Assembly: GCA_020205615.1 (NCBI GenBank)
Contig: CM035173.1
Location: 46,691,117 to 46,755,116 of the forward strand
Length of the DNA: 64,000 nucleotides
DNA from: Panax quinquefolius
Taxonomy: Eukaryota > Streptophyta > Magnoliopsida > Apiales > Araliaceae
Direction of reading: 5' to 3'
In this document: piece after piece, positions 47,301 through 59,800 of the stretch
How the letters are laid out: the number at the start of each line of letters is the position of its first letter
Numbering within the stretch: position 1 is the first letter of the stretch
Notes under the pieces: model-generated
Databases searched by the model: none
What the model was told of the DNA's origin: nothing
The model's input: only the letters and a program-made list of their open reading frames with translations
Made by a program: the position numbers and the translations under genes

Positions 47301-50300
47301 GAATATCTTTATGTTATTACCCAGACTTTATGAGGTAGCACAAGAAATGACTTTTAGTATGTATTATAAGAGATTCAAGCTTCTATGATTGTAAATATTG
47401 TAATAATGTAATTAACCAAGCTGCCGCTACTTCTAGCGACAGTGATCAGATTAAGGGAAGGATATTTAGGTAATTTCTCGGACCGCTAGAAAGAGTATGC
47501 CTGCCGCTACTCCTTCTAGCGGCAGGGTCCAAGTCCAATTTAATTCCAACCTTTGGATATCATGATGAACGGTGTAAGATGTGGGTTAAAGATTCTTCCT
47601 TCTTCCCCTTTATTTGTTTCTCCGTTTTCTTTTATGGTTGTGTTGTATGTTGGCATATATTTATTCACTAATCTAAAATTTTAATTAGAAGAAAAACAAC
47701 TAATACTAATATATTAGATATTAAGCAACGTAGGTTACATAGAAGCATTTTTCAGGCCATATCTTGAGATATTGACCTCTAATGGTAAGCATATCTCACT
47801 GGATAATCTGAATTGGTATTCTAGAAAACTCGTAATTCGTTGTTGCTCAGTTTGTGGACTAGTGAAAACACTGAATTTAAGTATGCGAGCTGGTTTTGTA
47901 TTGTTGATTCCTAATGATAGCAGACCTCCCTGTTTTGGGGTATGTGTGGCTTTTTATATCCTTTGAATTCTATATTTTGAAGAAGCCATCTATAGTGACC
48001 TAACCAACACGTCCAATGGGCCTCCTCAGTGAGTGCTCTCTAATTGTGGGGTTGTCTTCTATTGAGGATTTTGTACTCAATTCTAGTTTTCTTTTTTGTG
48101 GACTACTTGACTACCTTTGCATTGTACTATCATTTTCTTCTAATATTAGACTCCCTCCGTTCCATACTATTTGATTATTGTTGACTTTTTAAAGTCAACT
48201 TAAGAGATTTTTTTAATTTTAATCAATACAATGAGGAATATTGTAAACTATCTAAAATGTATTACTCATTGTAAGTTTATAGTTTCATAATTTTTGATGA
48301 GTCATCTTAATTTTGAGTTTGAAAATATATCAAATTATTTGACTTTCAAGAGTCATATAATTTGGAACGGAGGGAGTATATTTTTTCTTTTATAACAAAA
48401 AGAATCACGCTTATAAATTCATTAGTTAGGTTAATAAGCAATCAAAGTTGCATCTTAATCTGTAAAATTTGTGACTGAGACGATTTCTATTTGAATGTCT
48501 TCTTTATTAGGAGGGGTGGTTTCTTGACATGGATTTTTGGGGTTGGGGATCAAGTATCCTTCCTTATTTCATTGTGTGCTTATGCTTCAGGGAATAGTAT
48601 ATGTATATATCCCTCTTGTCTGATAATAATTTTATTTCTATTTAAATAAAAGATCAATAGACCAGGTTCCAACTAATCATGAGTCTGTTACTTATCAAAA
48701 AGAAAATAATAATAATAATATTATGATTGAGGTTTGTAGTCAAGCCCCCACCCTCGGGGAGGCATGAATAAGGGGAACTGGGTAAGGGGAAAGTAAACAC
48801 ATCTTACTATAAACCTATAATTCAAACAAAATTACAAAAGCGTGTTCACAAATTCACCATCTCTCTTGGCGCTTAATATTAGTGGTGAGTCATCTCAAAC
48901 TTTTTCTCTTGTATTCCAATTGGACCGAGTCCCTGAAAATATTTAGGGGTGAGCTTCACAAGTCTAGTAGAAAATGCTAATACAATTTTAAATCACGGTA
49001 TAATGCAATCCCAAAAAATCATGAACTGAAAAAAGTTGTACTTCTGTGCAACATGCTTTCCTTACACTTTCCTTCTTTCTCATAATCCTTCAACAAGAAT
49101 TTACCTTTGTTGCATTTCAACAAAATCAATATCCTAATTTCGGCTAGGAATGAACCATAATAACTTCATGATTACAACCATGAACTAACCATAGTAACAT
49201 TCTAATTTGGGCTAGGAACCAACCATTCCCACGTGTCCCAGAGTCATCCTCGAGGGTATCTATAGCCTAATTTTGGCTAGATACCGACCAACATTTGTAA
49301 CTCTTAATTTCAATGGCGCCAATATTCCATAAGCACCTCGTTACCGTTCTAACTTTTCAAATCAATGCTCAAACAAATGCATGATGCACAAGTATCAATA
49401 TCATATAAAAAAACAATGTAAGCCTACATGATATTCTCGACTTTCCAACATGTATTACAAAGTGAATATGGAAAAAGTATGTACATTAAAGGAATAGCAT
49501 CATAAGAACATTATACAAGCAAGTGCAAAATATAAAATTATGTACCACATACAATAAAACAATAGTAACTCAATCAGTATAAAGTCTTTTCAAGTTGATT
49601 CCACACTTTTTAAGCTAAACTTTCAAGGTTACAATTTAGGCTCAAGAAAATCGAAATTATGTTTAATAACAACAGATTTGTAACTCTTGCAAATCAAACC
49701 ATGTGTGCAGGATTTTACTATGCAGATTATTAGAAGCTGCAATTTTGAATAAACTTAATAAAATACTTGCACACTTTGGATTAGGTTCATATTTGGTAGG
49801 GACAACCCAGACCTACCTTTGTTTAATATATTAAAGTTTCAAGCGAAGGCAACAATTAGATCTTTTCTAAACAAACCTTGGAACATACCCTAAAGAAAAG
49901 GATCTGTAATTTGCTTGGCTTTTCATGGGCATTTTTGACGATCGTAAGTTCACGTTTACACCATTGTGTTTGAGTATGTCTGATGACTCATAATTCTTTA
50001 CACATTTTTATGTTCCATGTGATATTTTTGTTGATTTAAGATTTAATGAATGAGGTTTCTTTCTTAACACTAATCTAGACAAGAGTCTTACTTCGTTTTG
50101 GTAACTTGCTCATTATCTTATTGATAGGGTGTGGATCCATCTATAAGGGCTGAAGTTTGGGAATTTCTTCTAGGATGCTATACTTTGAGCAGCACATCGG
50201 AGTATAGAAGGCAATTGAGGACAGCCAGGAGGTGACTGTCTGTCACTAATATATGCAACTTGAATATTTCTCTAGTATCTTTGAACTGCTTATATCTTTT

Positions 50301-53300
50301 GGTCCTTCTACCTTTTGAGTTATTTCTCTTTCCATGCTAAACATTCATTTTTATTCTCCTCTTTTATGTCAAAATACGGATGTCAAGGAATTATGAAGTC
50401 TTTGCTGTTGTAGTACACATCTCAATGGTTACGTTTAGTTTTCACCTGGAGCCAAAAGATCATATTTGAAGTGTTGTATATTTCTGTTTGGAATTTGAAT
50501 CATCGTGAAATTTGAAAGCCTAATTAAAAATGAGGAACAGTAAATAGTTTTGTTATGCTTATAAATGGAATTGGTTGATGATCAAAGATATGACCAAATG
50601 ATTGATTGATGCTACATGTTGTGCCCCTACCTGTCCTTTTTTTTTCTTGGGTAGACTTCATTTTATGACTTGCAAATATCTTTGTATCAGCCTCCATCCC
50701 CCCCCCCCCCCCCCAATGTTTATTGAATTGTTATCATCAGATCTTCAGCTTTGCCTTAGTGGTAGTAATTGCTTAATCTAAATAATACAATTTAATAAGT
50801 AATGGTATAATAATCAGCAACTAATTATAATATGCTCTTTGAGTAGTTCGCCTTTGTCCTCTATTAGCTCTCTCTTATATCCCCCCTCCCCCCCTCTCAA
50901 GGAAAAGGGAGTCAAGTTGATTGAGTTTCAAGGATTCACTAGTTGAGTCGCATGTCTTTGCATTTTACTGATTGATTGATTCTTGTGATATTTGTGATTG
51001 TGGACAAATATTTGGAATTTAAAGGTATTTGCAACATGTTTTGGTGCATTTCAAGGTGGAAACTTAAGTTTCTGTAGAAAGATGTCAATTTCAATTCAGC
51101 ACTTAAATTTTGTTCTGGTTAACTATAGTTGAGGGTTAGCTTGTTTAATAATATTATGGAAACATTCAATCCTTGGCTAGTTGGCTTCCATAATCTATGG
51201 GTGGAAAGTGTTGTTTGCTCTTGATATTTTATCAGAATTATGCCAATGAGATTTGATAGTTGATACTGATGGTTTTTGCAATTAATGAGAGTTAGATGTG
51301 GTGACAAACTTTTAAATGGGGAATTTCAATACTTCCCTTTGTTTTAACTTTTAAGACATGACATGGGTCTTGTTACTCTTGTATGAATAAGTCAGAAATT
51401 AGAAAGAACAAGTGGGAATTATTTATTTATTAATATGGTTAAACTGATCAGTTTGGCGAATTTAGTCTGTTATGGGAAATACAAGTTGCCTTTTCAAATT
51501 TCTATAGTGGAACATTAGTTAATTTTTTTGCTTTCAAAGAATGCGCTGGCAAGAAAGCCTACTTTCATCCATTTCTACAGTATAAAATGGAAGGATAAAA
51601 TCAAACTCTGATGTTTGATGACGTACATCCAGCATGGCTTAAGGCATTTAAGTAAACATGCACTATATAAAAGATTGATTCCTGTTGTTTCACATGAAAA
51701 AAGTGAGTTCCCGCAGTTCTTCTGAGAGATGGACAACAAATTACGAGCTCTTTTGTTCTGGATCCTTCTTGCAGGCAAGTTCACATTGCCCTAACTTAGT
51801 CAACCTTATGTTAGCCATTGTTGTTTTGGAAATCTGGAGCATTTCGGCACAAAAGGCCTTTTTTATTTTATTTTAGATTTTTGAAGGAAAATAATCTTTG
51901 ATCATTACAATGGAAACATTAATATATCATGGGATGCTATATATCCTCCAAAGGAACTTAGTACAGAAGAAAACCAAAAAGCATCCTCTTTAAGGAGAAA
52001 CACCCAAGGTAGCTAAGTACATTTATTGATAGATACATAATAAGATCAATTTACAAAGTAAAAAGGATTTGCTTAAGGCATTTGGTACTACCAGTAGCCA
52101 GCACAGTTCAATCTACAACTAGACTAAGCTTTATAGCTTTAGAAAGTAGTAGTCATCATAAAATACTTCCCAAGTCTTTATAAAATGGCTTCAAACAAAA
52201 AGTTCATCAACAATATGATGGAACCAAAATATCATGCAAACAGAGTCCCACCATTAGCATCATATGGTACCGGATACAGCAACAAACATCAGCACTTATG
52301 CGACACTTGCAAAACAATTGCCAGAAGTGCTGCAGATGGAACATGGTAGTAGCATCCTTAATCATAGCTACCAGCAGCAAAGCTACTGTGACTAAGAGCA
52401 GAAGTAGCCGAAGAAAATTGCAGCATCTTCAGCAGATCTTGGCAAATTGAGGTATTCCAGTTTCCATCAAAAAGCGGACCACACTAAGCCGTTGATAAGA
52501 GCCCAAACTCAACAACTGAGCCTTCCCACTTAGCAAGAAGCTTTCACCCGACTACAGAACACCCTAAAGGCCTCAACAAATCCCCCAGAGCCACTCGGAC
52601 CAACAACGTAACAAAATTATGTAACTCGTATGTTATGAAATAAAACAATGGAGGGTGCTAGAGGCTTGGAAACTAGTTGTAACTTCAAAGAAGTGAATAT
52701 GGAAATATTATGCAGCGTTTAGTTTTGGTGTCTAAAATGGTCATCTGAATGCAGATTGTTTTAACAAAGCTTGAAGACTTGTCACAAGAAGATATATAAT
52801 TTTGTACTTCCATAAATCCTTGAGGAATGTTTTATATAATTTTTAGGTATGTGTATTTTCACTAATATCAGGACCTCTGGTTAATCTGTGGGATTTCATT
52901 CTCTCCCCATTTTTTCCCAATCTCCCCTTTCTCTTTAAAATGGTAAGTATTCAATTCTATTGTCAACTAATTATGATGGTGTTTCTCTATAAACTAATTT
53001 CATGCTGGTTTATTTCGGGGCAGTAGATAAACAGAGTTTAAAGCCTTTGTTGTTGCCATATGGTTATTCCTTTTAAACCCCTGAATGAACCTTAAAATTC
53101 ATTTCTCATTGTATCTTGTATGTTTTTCCTTTTACAAATTTCAAATTAATGAACGTCTTTATGAATATTTTCATGCAGGGAACGTTATAACGACCTTATT
53201 AAACAATGCCAAATGATGCATTCAAGCATAGGAACTGGGTCCCTTGCCTATGTTGTGGGTTCAAAAGTCATGGATATGAGAACAATGTCTAAAGACGATG

Positions 53301-54053
53301 GGAGAAGGGATGCTGAAGTCAATAGTAGACGAGCTTCCAACGTTAATACTAACAAATTAGAGAATTACTGTGATTCGGATAATAATTGTACAGATACATC
53401 AAATGCTTGCCCAAGGCAAAGCTCTAGTGATTCGGTGGATCTTTCCAGCGTGAGACAAAGCACAGATGGTGCAGCATACGATTCTTGTTTTATGCCTTCT
53501 AGTCCATGCAACTGCAGTTCTCTGAAACTTGGAACTGGAGCGCATGAATCGCAATATGTAACCGAAAGTTATAGTGATTTTCCTCCTTTACCTGTTACAG
53601 ATTTGTTTGACAAGAGCGGTAAAGAAAAAAAAGGACGTAGGTCCCATGATGATAGTTTTTCTACACGGCATAAATTGAGATTTGAAGATGACCGTGTATA
53701 CAATTTTCAAATTAATAACAATGTTGATCTAGTGATGGAATTAAACAATTCATCATCTAATGATGTGCCACGTGCAAGCCACTCCGAAATTGAATTGGTT
53801 CACACTGATGTCCATGAACCTTTATCACAGTTGAGTAATTTGGTGTATGAAGCAGAAATAGTTAATGGATTAAGAATAGCAGATGTAGCTGAAGCAACAG
53901 ATATAAATGTAAGAGCATCTCAAGGTGGGGCTGCTAGTGATGAGAAAGTATCTGAGTGGCTTTGGACACTGCACCGAATAGGTAAATAATTATGTATCAA
54001 GTAATTTATGCTGACAACTAGCAATATCTTCTTTTTCACCATGACAAGATATC

Positions 54054-54118
<65 letters not shown>

Positions 54119-56845
54119 TTTGTGTTTAGTTGTTGATGTGGTCAGAACTGATAATCATCTGGAGTTCTATGAGGACACCAAAAATTTAGCTCGAATGTCA
54201 GATATTCTTGCTGTTTATGCGTGGGTTGATCCTGCAACTGGATATTGTCAAGGTTATGGACTTTACTTTTGGGTGAACCTTATCCTGTTATCATCTTTTT
54301 GCTTAAAGCTCAGAAGGATATAATATCAACTTCACACGGCATTTTCTTCTAACTGGATGTTTGATTGTAGGAATGAGCGATTTGCTCTCTCCCTTTGTAG
54401 TGCTTTTCGAGGATAATGCTGATGCATTTTGGTGCTTTGAAATGCTCTTAAGGAGAATGGTATATAACTTGAAAATTCCTCTCTATTTTAAAAAAGAATT
54501 ACTTTCTTAAGCTTACATATACTGTTTGCACCTCTCCAGCGTGAAAATTTTCAGATGGAAGGACCAACTGGAGTGCTGAAGCAGTTGGAAGCATTGTGGC
54601 ATATCCTAGAAGTTGTAGATAGGGAAATATTTGCGCACCTGTCACATATAGGTGCAGAAAGCCTTCACTTCGCCTTCCGGATGCTGCTAGTACTTTTCCG
54701 CCGTGAGATATCTTTCAATGAGGCTCTTTGTATGTGGGAGGTTTGTGCTCCTAGTTATTATCTCTTGATATTACGCATCTGTTATACAAACACTGGCTAC
54801 ATACTATAAATATATTTATGCTACTGTAAGGTGGTTTTTGATTGCATTTTAATGTATCTTAACAACTCACTTCTTATTTGCTAAGAGGCATGAAGTTGTT
54901 TGATAAAAAAAATTTCCTTCCCTTTGAATGCCTTTAAATCGTTAAGATAGAAAATTAAATCTAAACTATTTAGAGGACCATCCGAACGAAAGTTACTTTT
55001 TTGGGACCAAAATAACCTTTTCAATATTACAAACCCTCTAATAAAATACACAAATTAAAGAACAAAACAAAGAAACACAGAAGTAAAAAATGAGGGTAAC
55101 TTTGTTACCAGAACCCAGATTAGAAGTGGTGGAGATGGGTCCATAGCCACCACTAGAAGAAGCCCCAACAGAGTCGATTGTGACTTGACGTCGTTGACCC
55201 TAGCTATCGTCGGCGAGGAAGCTGGACCTTTTACCCAAAAAGTCATGAAAAATTGTGCTTTTCACATCCTCATCAATGTTGGGGTTGATATTGCTCTTAT
55301 TGCTCGCCATAGTTAACACAACCATTTCATTTTGAAGAGAGATAAAGTAATAATAGATTGGGAGAGAGATCATTGCACAAATTTTAGTAAAGCAAAAAAG
55401 AGAGAAAAAGAATTAGAGTTTTGGGATGTAATAAATTAGTATATTTATTTGCTTATTATTAGTTTTTATATAGTTGAGTATTTGAACTATTGGTGTTGCT
55501 TATTAAATTTTTTTTTTTGTACAGTTGATTATTGGTAAAATGTATGTGTGTGAATTTAAATATATTGACATATTGTAATGTTTTTAAAACGGGATGACTA
55601 CTATGATCAAAATATTATAAATATGTATTTAAAATATTATTTAGGCCTTTCTAATTACTCCATTTAACAAGTTTTGCTTAAATAGTTTAGAGGGTTAAAA
55701 TGATAAAATACTGTTATTCAGACATTTTGAAAAAAATTAGTTATCAAACAACATTTCTTCATTCAGTTACAATTTTAAACAGATGTTCTACATTATTCAA
55801 ATGTATTTAACTCTTCATATCTTAACATTCAATTTTATCAAACACAACCTAAAAGTTGTTCTAGTGTGATGCTGGCTTCAATCTTCTCTTGCGTGGATTG
55901 CGGAAGGATTCTCGGCATGTCAACGGATGGACTAGGGAACCAGCAAAATGAATCAAAAGTTAAAGTTTTACTGATTCTTAGCATGCATATCCCAAGTAGG
56001 CGGTTAAAAATTTATTCTGGAAGCTTTCACTTCACCGAGTCATTTATAGTCTGCATATGAAGCATATAGTAATAATTGAAGGTTGTGCTTGGATGGAGAA
56101 TTTTGAAGTATTAGAGAATTTGGGCTAAAGGGATATTAAAACTGTTATTTTTAAAACCCTACATTTACAAATATCATTGTTGGGAAAAAAATTATGAAAC
56201 TAAGTATTTGCTTTATGATTTATGTTACAACAGCGGAACCGAGTTGGCATTTAAAAATATTTTGTAAGAAAAGTATTATTTCTTGTCCGGTGTTGTGTCA
56301 TTGCCAAAAGAAAGAGGTAGACAGAAAAACATACCTCAGAGTTCAATGAAAATATTTTGAAATTCTAATAAAAATTCTTCTTTAATCCAAAAAAATAAAA
56401 ATGAGGTTCTCTCACCTTTTATGAAATTCAAAATGATGGATTTTATCGTAGTATTTGTCAAATCATTCACTAGACTTTTGAATTCTAATCTTTTCCGCCC
56501 AAAAGTTGTATTTTTAATATTTTTTTGGCATAGAATCCATCTTAAAAGCCTCCATCCTAACACACCCTAGCGGATAACCGGCAATATCTTCATTTTCTTG
56601 TCATTTTAAATGAGTTTTTGGTACAATTGTTAGATAAATACGCCTCATGCACAATCCTGCCACTGCTTCCTCACTTGGATTATGGAATAGTGTGATACCA
56701 ATGCTTTTGTTATCCGAATATCAAACACATTAACTTCCTTGGACCAGGTGCCTGAAAAGTAACTTAAATAGACAAGAAAAGGGGGGGGATCCTCTAATTT
56801 ACTATTTGTGAAGTTGTTGAACTAATAAACTAAAAGGTGTTATTG

Positions 56846-56886
<41 letters not shown>

Positions 56887-59800
56887 CAGCTTTAAAATAA
56901 TGATGTTAGAGACGTAATGGATTTAATGTCTTTAATAAAGGGTTCCATTAGCGGTATTAATGTACTTTCAATGAACATGAAGAAATATCCAAATTATAGG
57001 TGTCTTTAATGTACGTAATGTCTTTTATTGTAATTTCTATGTCTTGAGACTTCCATTTCTTTAGGAATCTCACTGATTAAATTACCAATGAATTGGTGTT
57101 GATGATAAATTTGCTGAAGTCAATACAGTTTTCTGCGGTTCTACCTCTTATGATAAATGAGTTTGGACCCTAGACTCTTCTTGTAGTTTTTCTTGTAAGA
57201 GCTATTTTACTTTCTTGGTTCATTCTTGTGCTCTAGTCAGGTGTGTGGACCTCACAACTCTATATTTCCACTCCAAACATCTGTGTTATGTGTCACACCT
57301 TGATGGACTAGTTGCTACTTTTACTTAGTTAAGAGAATTTGGAGGGAGGAAGAATGCGTTGATGCTTTGAAAGTGTGTGATCTTTTTTTTAATGGATCTG
57401 GACTGAGAGTAATGCTCGGCTTTTTAGAGATAGCTGTATTTTGCTTTGTTGCGAGATAGAATCTTTTTCCTTTAGTTCTTTATAGACATCAGCCATGGGT
57501 GCCTTTAGAGGTTTCTATATTGATCTATTTGGAGATTGAGAGCTGCTCTATTTTGAAGTGTTTTCTTTTCCACTTGGTGGACTTCGTGTTCCCTATAATT
57601 GTATTCTCTCTTTTCATGTAATAAAATTTAATCTTCCTCCAAAAAGGTTAAGGTTATAAGTTGATTGATGTACAATGGACTTAAATGCTAATGGTGCAGT
57701 TGATTAGCATACCTTTTGGAGCGCAATACATTGGGCTATGAAATTGTTGGGTATTAGAAAGTTGAGACCCATGTCTGTGTCATACTGATGTGATATGAAT
57801 TATCGTATTCCAAATAGTAAAATGCAAATTTCACCTGTGATTAACCCAACCCTCATGTGGTGGGATATTTGGTAAACCAGTTATGGTAATTTGCATTTTC
57901 CTCTATTCCATATAATTAGAATGGAGTCATATTAAAGGAAAGTTGGTGGTTTTTGTGATTAAAAAAATGATGACAGAAGATTACAAATCATTTATTGTTT
58001 TCTCTCACTGCAGATGATGTGGGCTGCTGATTTTGATGAATCATTGGCATGCCATCTGGACGAGAATTGCCCAGAATTACTGACAATACAGATTCACAGA
58101 GAATCAGATGCAGAAACAGTAGACGAAACTATTGAGCATGATAACAATGGTTCTAAGGGTGGATTACACTTGAAACATGGAAATGTAGAGAGATCAATTT
58201 CTGACAACAATGGAATGAAATCTGCATCGATGCATCCCTTTTGTGGCTTGACAAAGAATTTTTGGTCCAAAAATGATCAATTTCAGATCTGCACTATTAT
58301 TTCATCAACAAGGAACGGCGATGATGAGTTACCAGTTTTCTGTGTGGCGGCAATTCTTATACTGAATCGTCAGAAGATCATCAGAGAAACCCGTTCAATT
58401 GATGATTTAATAAAGGCAGGTTGATTTACTGAGTTTACAGCTTCACCTCATAAATCAACTATCTATAGAAATGATTTTTAGATACTGCTTTGTCATCCTC
58501 TATTGTGTTATGTTGTTGGTGCTGAAAGATTTCTTATTTAGATCTCATTATCTAGTAAATTTCTTACTTGGTACTTGCACTCTGTAAATAATAACTTTAA
58601 ATTTCCCCTCTCTGTGCGCGTGTTAAAAATTCCTGTTTACAGTTAATAATTGGTTGTTGCGATGGTTGTTTATGTAAATTTTGAGCAGTAATTCATGTGT
58701 CAAACATGCTGCAGATATTCAATGATAACATGCTGAAGATCAGGGTTAAGAGATGTGTACGAACAGCCATCAAACTCCGGAAGAAATATTTCCTCAAGGT
58801 TTGGTGCAAAAGTTCACCTTTTCTTTCACTGCACACTTGGTGTCGAGAAAATACTATACAAGAAATCATTATGCTGGTTTACATTTCTCTTTTGTTAACC
58901 TGCTTGTATATATCTGGTACTTCTGTTTCAGGATGTTGCCTTGCATCTTCATTTAAAATGTGCATGATCAGACCACAACTAAAGCATCTCTGGTTTTACA
59001 ACTTCAAAATATTCATCATATGTTATTATTTCAGACTTCTACATTAAATTTAATATTTGATAAAGAACTGTTGATTAAACAATAGCAAGGCTAATGAGTT
59101 ATCTAATTGTTTGTTCAACTGCACTCCTTTCAGTTACTTCAGTTCAGATGGTTGGACTTGGTCTTTTGGATCCTTCTGGAGGCTTCTTTTGTGAATCCTT
59201 TCTGCTCATCTGCTTTGTGTTTCAACTCCTCTTAGGCTCTTACTTTTCCTTTACTTCTTTATTTGAAAGGCTAGGGTTCCTAAGAAACTCGCAGCTTTTG
59301 TTTGCTTGGCACTTCTTTCTAGACTCAGTGAATCATTGGTAATGATTTATTGCAAGAACATAGACACTATATGTCACTGTTCCACTTAGTAGGACCCCTT
59401 GTCCTCCCTTTTTTTTTTCTTTCTTTTTTTGTATGTTTTCTCCCTCATATATTAATAAAAAAAAATCTTTTATCTAAAAGATGTCATTTAACACTTATAA
59501 GTTCAAGCAGTTCATGATGCCCTTGGAAGGACGGACACTTCCCGGAGGGCCACAAATTCATGTCGGACACAAATTCGCTCCGACACCTTCCACATGTGTC
59601 CACGAGTTCCTCTATTTTCCTTTTTCTTTTTTTAAAGCTTGGACACGCCTCAAACTTGCCTTGGACACGTCGGGACATGCTAGAGGACACACCATGGGGT
59701 CAAATTTTCTTTAAAAAAAATTGCAATATAAAAGTTATGGGTTATTTTATGTCTTTTACGTTTGGACATTATTATGTAATTTTAAGATATTTATTATACA

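Noticed and set aside
55866..56060. Alternative TBC exon in intron 7
   Set aside because: The open frame lacks fitting splice sites and TBC similarity, and exon 7 joins exon 8 in frame.
58416..58434. Exon 8 ending at the TGA after AAG GCA GGT as the true gene end
   Set aside because: Exons 9 and 10 continue in frame with conserved TBC-family C-terminal sequence, so the intron is more likely removed through a GC donor.
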